NCBI GenBank assembly: GCA_012934845.2
Contig: WNNJ02002459.1
Span: 1-64,000 of the forward strand
Reading direction: 5' to 3'
DNA: 64,000 nt
Source of the DNA: Pomphorhynchus laevis
Taxonomy: Eukaryota; Acanthocephala; Palaeacanthocephala; Echinorhynchida; Pomphorhynchidae
Shown piece by piece: positions 14,201-27,011 of this stretch. Within the stretch, counting starts at the first letter, position 1, and each line of letters starts with the position of its first letter. A model generated the notes under the pieces. That model worked only from the letters and a program-made list of their open reading frames with translations, ran no database searches and was not told the DNA's origin. The position numbers were made by a program, and so were the translations under genes.

Positions 14201-15171
14201 TTATATTGACAACAATCAATAAAAATACAAATATCAGTAAACAAATTGCGCAAAATTAAGATTTGCTCTAACAATATGAATACCTTTACAAAACGTTGGC
14301 AATAATTTAGAACTGCAAGTAATGTCGGCTTAATACATTAACACAAAATAAATATTGAATTTTGCAAAATCCAAATAAATGTAATATTTAAAGAGGTAAC
14401 GAAATCTACTAATTATAGTATTGAACAATTATATAAAAAAAAGATTTTGAACAATACGTTTAAGGCTAAGCTATCAAAATTAAACGCTACTTACATTTCT
14501 GTTAAGTCACCAGTGAAGGAAAGTGAAGGGTTTGTGGCAAAGACAGATCCGTACATTTTTCTAATAATGAAAAATTGGCAATTTTATAAACACAAAGGAA
14601 GCGTAAAATATCGATAAAATATCTATTATTTAAAATTATTTAAATTATTAAAAAAGACAATTTTATTTAAGACAATATTTCAATAGTGCATTCAATATAA
14701 CACTATTTAAGTGTGTGTGAAAATACGTATTGGAGAACTTTCGAAACCTATAAAAGTTTGAAAATGTGAAAGCGTATGAGCTGCTTTCAAAAAATTTTAA
14801 ATCTTATTATTAAACATTTCATTTATTATTGACTATCAACACTATGACACAACTGTTAATAATCAATGCAGAAGTAATGATGAGTTCAAAATTACAGGTT
14901 ACTACGATATAGCAATATATCAAATAATATTTTATGAAGGGATTCATTCAAAAGTAATTCTATAACATCTAACAATAAAAGTTTCAGCAATTCAAAATGT
15001 TTTATAATTTTATTTAATTTAAACTCAAAGATATTGATTGAAGAAAATTAATTTTTAAACACAACTATATCATAATTACATAACTTATAAACGTAACGTA
15101 TCAAATAACTTATAAAAGTATCGTTGAATAACAGTAGTAATTATAAAATCACAATAATGCAGTAATTTAAA
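11231..15171. repeat. Satellite unit 3 (3,941 bp)
   Basis: Standard unit. It has the tacctttac allele near 14281, also in units 0, 2 and 4, and the ataacaaat...attaaatc allele near 13873. From this unit onward aataatagag replaces aataaaagag near 11781. No gene seen beyond the shared elements. Confidence 0.95.
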
Positions 15172-16324
15172 TTAAATAAATAAAAAACGATTTATTTTAA
15201 CGTGGCAAATGCGTGCCAGCGCACGCTTACATGACCACAACAAAACAAGACTGTGAATCAGGTGTCGAGAAGGTGTGAACGGAGGAGGTGTTTGAATATG
15301 ATGAAGTAGGGGGACCGGCGGACGTCGAGAGGGAGTTGATTCCAGGCGAGTGAGGCGGCGACGAGGAAATAACAATAAACATTTTGAAATTTGATAAAGA
15401 AGTTATAGTAAAATAATAAATTGTAATCAAATACATAAACATATTGATCTGATTACAAAAAATCTCAATCAAAGTGCATAAGGTCACAATAGCACGGTAC
15501 ATATCTATAAGCAACTAATTTATCATCATTTTTTAATGTTAAAAACATGTTAACAGTAAATTAATTATATTTTATAAACAAAGCGTCTTGAGTGACATTG
15601 TTAAAGATATTGTTTTAGTATTAAGTAACATTTTTTAAATATTATGAATATATTATTACTTATTCTATTTATTTTTAAAAATTAACAATTATCGCTTTCT
15701 TAAATGGCATTTTATGAATTTAATAATAGAGTTTTTATCAGAATAAAATATCAGGGCGAAAATACTAATTCTTAAAAATATATCATAACGATATTATTTA
15801 ATAAATATAAATATGCAGTTATCACAGTATTTTTTTAAATCAACAAAGCGAATAGTGTTGATGCCCCAAATATCAAAACACAGTTTTTAATCATTTATAG
15901 ATTCAAACGAATGAAAATAAATCACGTGTTCAGAAATAAAGCAACAAATTAAGAAACAAGCGTAAATATACAGTTTCAAATCAATCAAATACACAAAATT
16001 TATGCTTTATCTTTTATGTATCAAGAAAAACGCGATATACAGGAAGTACATAAGATATTGCAAAGAAATTTCGAATGAAGTTTGTTTACAAAAAGTATTT
16101 TAATGCATTTATATAATTCAAATACAAACTACAGGTTAATATATTAATGTTAGTTAATCAAATTATTGCTTTTTATTTGAGAAAGGTTTCGATTATAAGC
16201 TTATAGAAATATACAATTATATTAAAAAATCTCGGTGGTATTGGCAAAAACGAATGATTACGAAAATAATATTCAATCCTTTTAAAGTAAATAGAATTGT
16301 TATAAACCAGAATCAATAATGTAC

Positions 16325-16369
16325 GTGCTAGCACTTACATATTAGGCACGCTACCGTAGATTGTAAGTG
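16325..16369. repeat. Perfect 10-bp palindrome overlapping an 8-bp-stem hairpin
   Basis: The palindrome gtgctagcac (16325-16334) overlaps the left arm of an inverted repeat: cacttaca (16332-16339) pairs with tgtaagtg (16362-16369) across a 22-base loop that is unusually GC-rich for this array. The same block is present in every unit, for example 620-664 in unit 0. The V2 and V3 units read gtgttagcac, which breaks the palindrome but keeps the stem. It could be a protein-binding site or may have no function; no known site was recognised. Confidence 0.6.
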
Positions 16370-16826
16370 AAAAGTTTGATTCAAATATTGTGTCTTCGAA
16401 TTTTCTAAACACAAAAAAGTTAAAAAAATTCATATTCGACAATATTTTAAATAATCTGTAAATCTGATGTTTGCAATACATGACGACTACTGCTTAAACA
16501 CCTTTAATTTAATATCTGTAATTAAATACCTTTAGTCTACGCGTACTTACAACAAAGTAACATTACCAAAAATATCCAATAACGAAGTTGACAAGATCTT
16601 AGTATTGTTAAATTCTCTAAACAGATAAAGAATCATTCAATTATAAATCAAACAGAATAATTAAATTATTTGTCGTCTTATTAAAATTTCATTCGCAGAA
16701 GATATTAAATGCATTTACTATAACAAAATTTCAATCAAATAACAAAATAATAAAAATTGTGAACTTATGACAGATTATAAATGTATTTTTATTCTATAGA
16801 AATTGTGCTTTAATAGGAACTGATAA

Positions 16827-16866
16827 GTTGTCAAAGGTATTGCTATGTTGTCAAAGGTATTGCTAT
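16827..16866. repeat. 20-bp tandem duplication inside the unit
   Basis: Two adjacent copies of gttgtcaaaggtattgctat, followed by a partial third start (gttgtc). All standard units carry two copies, for example 1132-1171 in unit 0. V-type units carry only one, at about 48387, 54619 and 60849. It is a simple length variant that separates the two unit types. Confidence 0.9.
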
Positions 16867-16883
16867 GTTGTCTTTTGTATTAA

Positions 16884-17234
16884 ACATTACAAAATTGCAC
16901 AAACATACTTAAGACTAATACAAATCTAAACGACTCCTTGACTTGTATAAGTATTACACGTAATGATGGTTACAAACAAAAACCACAGTTTTACTACTGT
17001 AAAGTCCGTAATACCTAAGAAAAAGCTAAATCTCAATATGAGACCGTAGTTGTGCGTTAGAATAATGATTTGTTCTTGTTGATGGAAATTAAAGACACGC
17101 GAAGATTTATTGTTGAAATTCGTGTACAAGCTATTGATAATTGCGTTCTTATCAAAAAAAAGATGTTTTCTCGAAAGAACACGATCGTCGAAAGCTTGAA
17201 CATTTTTCTAACTCAGTTTTCTCGTAAAATATAA
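16884..17234 (+). pseudogene. Stop-poor plus-strand frame, possible decayed coding segment (unrecognised)
   Basis: One frame runs 116 codons with only two internal stops (17016 and 17058). Its last 57 codons are open and include an ATG giving MEIKDTRRFIVEIRVQAIDN, then a lysine-rich stretch. Continuity depends on an A-run of eight near 17154; units with seven or nine A's, and the V units, shift frame there. In V units the second stop is TAC. Composition is protein-like for such AT-rich DNA, but no family was recognised. The opposite strand is also open over this span, so chance cannot be excluded. The segment recurs in every unit. Confidence 0.3.
16926..17129 (-). other. Recurrent minus-strand open frame of 67 codons, doubtful as a gene
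   Basis: A frame starting MYTNFNNKSSRVFNFHQQEQ and rich in F, I and L recurs once per unit: 1221, 5100, 9043, 12985, 16926, 20866, 24824, 28766, 32708, 36650, 40592, 44496, 48466, 54698 and 60929 (low-coordinate ends). Units 2 and 10 extend it to 92 codons and unit 11 to 80 codons through single changes. No domain is recognisable. Persistence is explained by satellite homogenisation, and the frame lies antisense to the plus-strand relic described separately. I regard it as probably non-coding. Confidence 0.25.
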
Positions 17235-17454
17235 AATCATCAAACTAAGAAATGATCTTGACACAAAAGCAAATCATGATTACTGATTTATGCTTACTTT
17301 GTATTCGTGCCAAGTGGCAATGTTTTTACTTTTGTTTTCAAAAGTGAAAAATCTCACAAATATCGAAGCTACAATATCATACTTAGCTAAGATAACAAGG
17401 AAAAAATATTTTGTATACTAATTTGAATATGTAAAATTGTTATAATTCGTATGA

Positions 17455-17610
17455 TCATAATATTTTCACATTGTAATATATTATGATAATATCGGTATAT
17501 ATTAGAAATGATTCAGCAAGCATCGCTATCTCGACAAGCGCTAATTCGCTATTTTCATTGATATGGATGAAATCAGAGAGCTGAGTGTCTGAATTAATAC
17601 AACAATTTAA
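17455..17610 (-). pseudogene. Conserved 51-codon minus-strand frame, possible transposase C-terminus relic
   Basis: The frame reads SDTQLSDFIHINENSELALV and then EIAMLAESF before an AT-rich end. An acidic run ending in a leucine-rich helix is loosely like the C-terminal ends of pogo/Tigger (CENP-B-related) transposases, but the likeness is weak and made from memory. The DNA block (about 17511-17600) is among the best conserved between standard and V units; unit 0 lacks part of it. It may instead be a chance frame over a conserved non-coding block. Confidence 0.2.
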
Positions 17611-18281
17611 TTAAAAATACTGATAAATAATTAAATATAAATTAAAATTATATGAGATTTATTACAATTTATGCTTAAGCAACGATTAATTTATAATTAG
17701 TATTTAAAACGAAAATCAATTTCAATGAATTGACTAATAAACAATACAAGATGTATTCAAATATGTAATAATAGTAATTATGAATAAAATCTATGTAAAT
17801 CATATTTCGGACAATAACAAATCGTTATAATCGTTATTAAATCATAAAGATAGATTTATAACAACTTTGAAAAAATCATACAAAAATAATTTGCAGGTGT
17901 TTGGGATAATCATAATTCTCAAAGTATTGAGGAAGGCCACGATTTATTATAATATAAATAAACATCATATTGATTTTCTTTTATAAAATTAATAATTCTT
18001 TAATTATTGATCACAATACTTTGTTTGGCTAACCCGCTAGTATTATTATATCACAAATATATTATCGCATAATAGAACAAATAATGAAAAAGCGAAAATC
18101 ATACCATTTAAATAAACGTAACAGAAACAATAGAACATGATTATATTGACAACAATCAATAAAAATACAAATATCAGTAAACAAATTGCGCAAAATTAAG
18201 ATTTGCTCTAACAATATGAATACCTTTACAAAACGTTGGCAATAATTTAGAACTGCAAGTAATGTCGGCTTAATACATTAA

Positions 18282-18557
18282 CACAAAATAAATATTGAAT
18301 TTTGCAAAATCCAAATAAATGTAATATTTAAAGAGGTAACGAAATCTACTAATTATAGTATTGAACAATTATATAAAAAAAAGATTTTGAACAATACGTT
18401 TAAGGCTAAGCTATCAAAATTCAACGCTACTTACATTTCTGTTAAGTCACCAGTGAAGGAAAGTGAAGGGTTTGTGGCAAAGACAGATCCGTACATTTTT
18501 CTAATAATGAAAAATTGGCAATTTTATAAACACAAAGGAAGCGTAAAATATCGATAA
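18282..18557 (+). pseudogene. 91-codon stop-free frame without a start codon (unrecognised)
   Basis: Between TAA at 18279 and TAA at 18555 the plus strand is open for 91 codons. It has no early ATG, so ATG-based searches miss it. The core reads VKSPVKESEGFVAKTDPYIF, followed by LIMKNWQF, with a lysine-rich region before it. A, K, S, P and E content is far above that of surrounding frames. Units 0 and 1 have TGA where this unit has TGG. In V units the same frame is longer (122 codons). It resembles a captured exon or old coding piece, but I do not recognise the protein. Confidence 0.4.
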
Positions 18558-19111
18558 AATATCTATTATTTAAAATTATTTAAATTATTAAAAAAGACAA
18601 TTTTATTTAAGACAATATTTCAATAGTGCATTCAATATAACACTATTTAAGTGTGTGTGAAAATACGTATTGGAGAACTTTCGAAACCTATAAAAGTTTG
18701 AAAATGTGAAAGCGTATGAGCTGCTTTCAAAAAATTTTAAATCTTATTATTAAACATTTCATTTATTATTGACTATCAACGCTATGACACAACTGTTAAT
18801 AATCAATGCAGAAGTAATGATGAGTTCAAAATTACAGGTTACTACGATATAGCAATATATCAAATAATATTTTATAAAGGGATTCATTCAAAAGTAATTC
18901 TATAACATCTAACAATAAAAGTTTCAGCAATTCAAAATGTTTTATAATTTTATTTAATTTAAACTCAAAGATATTGATTGAAGAAAATTAATTTTTAAAC
19001 ACAACTATATCATAATTACATAACTTATAAACGTAACGTATCAAATAACTTATAAAAGTATCGTTGAATAACAGTAGTAATTATAAAATCACAATAATGC
19101 AGTAATTTAAA

Positions 19112-22100
19112 TTAAATAAATAAAAAACGATTTATTTTAACGTGGCAAATGCGTGCCAGCGCACGCTTACATGACCACAACAAAACAAGACTGTGAATCA
19201 GGTGTCGAGAAGGTGTGAACGGAGGAGGTGTTTGAATATGATAAAGTAGGGGGACCGGCGGACGTCGAGAGGGAGTTGATTCCAGGCGAGTGAGGCGGCG
19301 ACGAGGAAATAACAATAAACATTTTGAAATTTGATAAAGAAGTTATAGTAAAATAATAAATTGTAATCAAATACATAAACATATTGATCTGATTACAAAA
19401 AATCTCAATCAAAGTGCATAAGGTCACAATAGCACGGTACATATCTATAAGCAACTAATTTATCATCATTTTTTAATGTTAAAAACATGTTAACAGTAAA
19501 TTAATTATATTTTATAAACAAAGCGTCTTGAGTGACATTGTTAAAGATATTGTTTTAGTATTAAGTAACATTTTTTAAATATTATGAATATATTATTACT
19601 TATTCTATTTATTTTTAAAAATTAACAATTATCGCTTTCTTAAATGGCATTTTATGAATTTAATAATAGAGTTTTTATCAGAATAAAATATCAGGGCGAA
19701 AATACTAATTCTTAAAAATATATCATAACGATATTATTTAATAAATATAAATATGCAGTTATCACAGTATTTTTTTAAATCAACAAAGCGAATAGTGTTG
19801 ATGCCCCAAATATCAAAACACAGTTTTTAATCATTTATAGATTCAAACGAATGAAAATAAATCACGTGTTAAGAAATAAAGCAACAAATTAAGAAACAAG
19901 CGTAAATATACAGTTTCAAATCAATCAAATACACAAAATTTATGCTTTATCTTTTATGTATCAAGAAAAACGCGATATACAGGAAGTACATAAGATATTG
20001 CAAAGAAATTTCGAATGAAGTTTGTTTACAAAAAGTATTTTAATGCATTTATATAATTCAAATACAAACTACAGGTTAATATATTAATGTTAGTTAATCA
20101 AATTATTGCTTTTTATTTGAGAAAGGTTTCGATTATAAGCTTATAGAAATATACAATTATATTAAAAAATCTCGGTGGTATTGGCAAAAACGAATGATTA
20201 CGAAAATAATATTCAATCCTTTTAAAGTAAATAGAATTGTTATAAACCAGAATCAATAATGTACGTGCTAGCACTTACATATTAGGCACGCTACCGTAGA
20301 TTGTAAGTGAAAAGTTTGATTCAAATATTGTGTCTTCGAATTTTCTAAACACAAAAAAGTTAAAAAAATTTATATTCGACAATATTTTAAATAATCTGTA
20401 AATCTGATGTTTGCAATACATGACGACTACTGCTTAAACACCTTTAATTTAATATCTGTAATTAAATACCTTTAGTCTACGCGTACTTACAACAAAGTAA
20501 CATTACCAAAAATATCCAATAACGAAGTTGACAAGATCTTAGTATTGTTAAATTCTCTAAACAGATAAAGAATCATTCAATTATAAATCAAACAGAATAA
20601 TTAAATTATTTGTCGTCTTATTAAAATTTCATTCGCAGAAGATATTAAATGCATTTACTATAACAAAATTTCAATCAAATAACAAAATAATAAAAATTGT
20701 GAACTTATGACAGATTATAAATGTATTTTTATTCTATAGAAATTGTGCTTTAATAGGAACTGATAAGTTGTCAAAGGTATTGCTATGTTGTCAAAGGTAT
20801 TGCTATGTTGTCTTTTGTATTAAACATTACAAAATTGCACAAACATACTTAAGACTAATACAAATCTAAACGACTCCTTGACTTGTATAAGTATTACACG
20901 TAATGATGGTTACAAACAAAAACCACAGTTTTACTACTGTAAAGTCCGTAATACCTAAGAAAAAGCTAAATCTCAATATGAGACCGTAGTTGTGCGTTAG
21001 AATAATGATTTGTTCTTGTTGATGGAAATTAAAGACACGCGAAGATTTATTGTTGAAATTCGTGTACAAGCTATTGATAATTGCGTTCTTATCAAAAAAA
21101 GATGTTTTCTCGAAAGAACACGATCGTCGAAAGCTTGAACATTTTTCTAACTCAGTTTTCTCGTAAAATATAAAATCATCAAACTAAGAAATGATCTTGA
21201 CACAAAAGCAAATCATGATTACTGATTTATGCTTACTTTGTATTCGTGCCAAGTGGCAATGTTTTTACTTTTGTTTTCAAAAGTGAAAAATCTCACAAAT
21301 ATCGAAGCTACAATATCATACTTAGCTAAGATAACAAGGAAAAAATATTTTGTATACTAATTTGAATATGTAAAATTGTTATAATTCGTATGATCATAAT
21401 ATTTTCACATTGTAATATATTATGATAATATCGGTATATATTAGAAATGATTCAGCAAGCATCGCTATCTCGACAAGCGCTAATTCGCTATTTTCATTGA
21501 TATGGATGAAATCAGAGAGCTGAGTGTCTGAATTAATACAACAATTTAATTAAAAATACTGATAAATAATTAAATATAAATTAAAATTATATGAGATTTA
21601 TTACAATTTATGCTTAAGCAACGATTAAATTTATAATTAGTATTTAAAACGAAAATCAATTTCAATGAATTGACTAATAAACAATACAAGATGTATTCAA
21701 ATATGTAATAATAGTAATTATGAATAAAATCTATGTAAATCATATTTCGGACAATAATAAATCGTTATAATCGTTATATAATCATAAAGATAGATTTATA
21801 ACAACTTTGAAAAAATCATACAAAAATAATTTGCAGGTGTTTGGGATAATCATAATTCTCAAAGTATTGAGGAAGGCCACGATTTATTATAATATAAATA
21901 AACATCATATTGATTTTCTTTTATAAAATTAATAATTCTTTAATTATTGATCACAATACTTTGTTTGGCTAACCCGCTAGTATTATTATATCACAAATAT
22001 ATTATCGCATAATAGAACAAATAATGAAAAAGCGAAAATCATACCATTTAAATAAACGTAACAGAAACAATAGAACATGATTATATTGACAACAATCAAT

Positions 22101-23069
22101 AAAAATACAAATATCAGTAAACAAATTGCGCAAAATTAAGATTTGCTCTAACAATATGAATAAACATAAATTAAAATAATCTTTAACAAAACGTTGGCAA
22201 TAATTTAGAACTGCAAGTAATGTCGGCTTAATACATTAACACAAAATAAATATTGAATTTTGCAAAATCCAAATAAATGTAATATTTAAAGAGGTAACGA
22301 AATCTACTAATTATAGTATTGAACAATTATATAAAAAAAAGATTTTGAACAATACGTTTAAGGCTAAGCTATCAAAATTCAACGCTACTTACATTTCTGT
22401 TAAGTCACCAGTGAAGGAAAGTGAAGGGTTTGTGGCAAAGACAGATCCGTACATTTTTCTAATAATGAAAAATTGGCAATTTTATAAACACAAAGGAAGC
22501 GTAAAATATCGATAAAATATCTATTATTTAAAATTATTTAAATTATTAAAAAAGACAATTTTATTTAAGACAATATTTCAATAGTGCATTCAATATAACA
22601 CTATTTAAGTGTGTGTGAAAATACGTATTGGAGAACTTTCGAAACCTATAAAAGTTTGAAAATGTGAAAGCGTATGAGCTGCTTTCAAAAAATTTTAAAT
22701 CTTATTATTAAACATTTCATTTATTATTGACTATCAACACTATGACACAACTGTTAATAATCAATGCAGAAGTAATGATGAGTTCAAAATTACAGGTTAC
22801 TACGATATAGCAATATATCAAATAATATTTTATAAAGGGATTCATTCAAAAGTAATTCTATAACATCTAACAATAAAAGTTTCAGCAATTCAAAATGTTT
22901 TATAATTTTATTTAATTTAAACTCAAAGATATTGATTGAAGAAAATTAATTTTTAAACACAACTATATCATAATTACATAACTTATAAACGTAACGTATC
23001 AAATAACTTATAAAAGTATCGTTGAATAACAGTAGTAATTATAAAATCACAATAATGCAGTAATTTAAA
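19112..23069. repeat. Satellite unit 5 (3,958 bp, carries a V-like insertion)
   Basis: Longest standard unit. The extra length is an insertion of about 17 bp near 22161 (ataaacataaattaaaataa), a sequence otherwise found only in V units, as at 51672. It also carries the ataataaat...atataatc allele near 21754 and ttcaacgct near 22378. It is either a survivor of an older allele or the product of exchange with V-type DNA. Confidence 0.95.
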
Positions 23070-26000
23070 TTAAATAAATAAAAAACGATTTATTTTAACG
23101 TGGCAAATGCGTGCCAGCGCACGCTTACATGACCACAACAAAACAAGACTGTGAATCAGGTGTCGAGAAGGTGTGAACGGAGGAGGTGTTTGAATATGAT
23201 AAAGTAGGGGGACCGGCGGACGTCGAGAGGGAGTTGATTCCAGGCGAGTGAGGCGGCGACGAGGAAATAACAATAAACATTTTGAAATTTGATAAAGAAG
23301 TTATAGTAAAATAATAAATTGTAATCAAATACATAAACATATTGATCTGATTACAATAAATCTCAATCAAAGTGCATAAGGTCACAATAGCACGGTACAT
23401 ATCTATAAGCAACTAATTTATCATCATTTTTTAATGTTAAAAACATGTTAACAGTAAATTAATTATATTTTATAAACAAAGCGTCTTGAGTGACATTGTT
23501 AAAGATATTGTTTTAGTATTAAGTAACATTTTTTAAATATTATGAATATATTATTACTTATTCTATTTATTTTTAAAAATTAACAATTATCGCTTTCTTA
23601 AATGGCATTTTATGAATTTAATAATAGAGTTTTTATCAGAATAAAATATCAGGGCGAAAATACTAATTCTTAAAAATATATCATAACGATATTATTTAAT
23701 AAATATAAATATGCAGTTATCACAGTATTTTTTTAAATCAACAAAGCGAATAGTGTTGATGCCCCAAATATCAAAACACAGTTTTTAATCATTTATAGAT
23801 TCAAACGAATGAAAATAAATCACGTGTTAAGAAATAAAGCAACAAATTAAGAAACAAGCGTAAATATACAGTTTCAAATCAATCAAATACACAAAATTTA
23901 TGCTTTATCTTTTATGTATCAAGAAAAACGCGATATACAGGAAGTACATAAGATATTGCAAAGAAATTTCGAATGAAGTTTGTTTACAAAAAGTATTTTA
24001 ATGCATTTATATAATTCAAATACAAACTACAGGTTAATATATTAATGTTAGTTAATCAAATTATTGCTTTTTATTTGAGAAAGGTTTCGATTATAAGCTT
24101 ATAGAAATATACAATTATATTAAAAAATCTCGGTGGTATTGGCAAAAACGAATGATTACGAAAATAATATTCAATCCTTTTAAAGTAAATAGAATTGTTA
24201 TAAACCAGAATCAATAATGTACGTGCTAGCACTTACATATTAGGCACGCTACCGTAGATTGTAAGTGAAAAGTTTGATTCAAATATTGTGTCTTCGAATT
24301 TTCTAAACACAAAAAAGTTAAAAAAATTTATATTCGACAATATTTTAAATAATCTGTAAATCTGATGTTTGCAATACATGACGACTACTGCTTAAACACC
24401 TTTAATTTAATATCTGTAATTAAATACCTTTAGTCTACGCGTACTTACAACAAAGTAACATTACCAAAAATATCCAATAACGAAGTTGACAAGATCTTAG
24501 TATTGTTAAATTCTCTAAACAGATAAAGAATCATTCAATTATAAATCAAACAGAATAATTAAATTATTTGTCGTCTTATTAAAATTTCATTCGCAGAAGA
24601 TATTAAATGCATTTACTATAACAAAATTTCAATCAAATAACAAAATAATAAAAATTGTGAACTTATGACAGATTATAAATGTATTTTTATTCTATAGAAA
24701 TTGTGCTTTAATAGGAACTGATAAGTTGTCAAAGGTATTGCTATGTTGTCAAAGGTATTGCTATGTTGTCTTTTGTATTAAACATTACAAAATTGCACAA
24801 ACATACTTAAGACTAATACAAATCTAAACGACTCCTTGACTTGTATAAGTATTACACGTAATGATGGTTACAAACAAAAACCACAGTTTTACTACTGTAA
24901 AGTCCGTAATACCTAAGAAAAAGCTAAATCTCAATATGAGACCGTAGTTGTGCGTTAGAATAATGATTTGTTCTTGTTGATGGAAATTAAAGACACGCGA
25001 AGATTTATTGTTGAAATTCGTGTACAAGCTATTGATAATTGCGTTCTTATCAAAAAAAAGATGTTTTCTCGAAAGAACACGATCGTCGAAAGCTTGAACA
25101 TTTTTCTAACTCAGTTTTCTCGTAAAATATAAAATCATCAAACTAAGAAATGATCTTGACACAAAAGCAAATCATGATTACTGATTTATGCTTACTTTGT
25201 ATTCGTGCCAAGTGGCAATGTTTTTACTTTTGTTTTCAAAAGTGAAAAATCTCACAAATATCGAAGCTACAATATCATACTTAGCTAAGATAACAAGGAA
25301 AAAATATTTTGTATACTAATTTGAATATGTAAAATTGTTATAATTCGTATGATCATAATATTTTCACATTGTAATATATTATGATAATATCGGTATATAT
25401 TAGAAATGATTCAGCAAGCATCGCTATCTCGACAAGCGCTAATTCGCTATTTTCATTGATATGGATGAAATCAGAGAGCTGAGTGTCTGAATTAATACAA
25501 CAATTTAATTAAAAATACTGATAAATAATTAAATATAAATTAAAATTATATGAGATTTATTACAATTTATGCTTAAGCAACGATTTAATTTATAATTAGT
25601 ATTTAAAACGAAAATCAATTTCAATGAATTGACTAATAAACAATACAAGATGTATTCAAATATGTAATAATAGTAATTATGAATAAAATCTATGTAAATC
25701 ATATTTCGGACAATAATAAATCGTTATAATCGTTATATAATCATAAAGATAGATTTATAACAACTTTGAAAAAATCATACAAAAATAATTTGCAGGTGTT
25801 TGGGATAATCATAATTCTCAAAGTATTGAGGAAGGCCACGATTTATTATAATATAAATAAACATCATATTGATTTTCTTTTATAAAATTAATAATTCTTT
25901 AATTATTGATCACAATACTTTGTTTGGCTAACCCGCTAGTATTATTATATCACAAATATATTATCGCATAATAGAACAAATAATGAAAAAGCGAAAATCA

Positions 26001-27011
26001 TACCATTTAAATAAACGTAACAGAAACAATAGAACATGATTATATTGACAACAATCAATAAAAATACAAATATCAGTAAACAAATTGCGCAAAATTAAGA
26101 TTTGCTCTAACAATATGAATATCTTTAACAAAACGTTGGCAATAATTTAGAACTGCAAGTAATGTCGGCTTAATACATTAACACAAAATAAATATTGAAT
26201 TTTGCAAAATCCAAATAAATGTAATATTTAAAGAGGTAACGAAATCTACTAATTATAGTATTGAACAATTATATAAAAAAAAGATTTTGAACAATACGTT
26301 TAAGGCTAAGCTATCAAAATTAAACGCTACTTACATTTCTGTTAAGTCACCAGTGAAGGAAAGTGAAGGGTTTGTGGCAAAGACAGATCCGTACATTTTT
26401 CTAATAATGAAAAATTGGCAATTTTATAAACACAAAGGAAGCGTAAAATATCGATAAAATATCTATTATTTAAAATTATTTAAATTATTAAAAAAGACAA
26501 TTTTATTTAAGACAATATTTCAATAGTGCATTCAATATAACACTATTTAAGTGTGTGTGAAAATACGTATTGGAGAACTTTCGAAACCTATAAAAGTTTG
26601 AAAATGTGAAAGCGTATGAGCTGCTTTCAAAAAATTTTAAATCTTATTATTAAACATTTCATTTATTATTGACTATCAACACTATGACACAACTGTTAAT
26701 AATCAATGCAGAAGTAATGATGAGTTCAAAATTACAGGTTACTACGATATAGCAATATATCAAATAATATTTTATAAAGGGATTCATTCAAAAGTAATTC
26801 TATAACATCTAACAATAAAAGTTTCAGCAATTCAAAATGTTTTATAATTTTATTTAATTTAAACTCAAAGATATTGATTGAAGAAAATTAATTTTTAAAC
26901 ACAACTATATCATAATTACATAACTTATAAACGTAACGTATCAAATAACTTATAAAAGTATCGTTGAATAACAGTAGTAATTATAAAATCACAATAATGC
27001 AGTAATTTAAA
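23070..27011. repeat. Satellite unit 6 (3,942 bp)
   Basis: Standard unit of the homogenised core. It is the first to carry atatctttaac near 26118, the allele then found in units 7 to 10. Nothing private noticed. Confidence 0.95.

Larger units (their letters stand above)
15172..19111. repeat. Satellite unit 4 (3,940 bp), used as reference for internal features
   Basis: Standard unit with a 2-bp deletion near 17686 (acgattaattt). Internal features are annotated below from this unit: hairpin 16325-16369, 20-bp duplication 16827-16866, plus-strand relic frame 16884-17234, minus-strand frame 17455-17610, and the 91-codon stop-free frame 18282-18557. It carries ttcaacgct near 18419, shared with units 5, 7, 11 and the V type, while other units read ttaaacgct. 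Confidence 0.95.

Noticed and set aside
17890-17960. Possible exon after the acceptor-like tttgcag (frame AGVWDNHNSQSIEEGHDLL)
   Set aside because: The open stretch is only about 20 codons, is followed by a stop, and is no longer than expected by chance.
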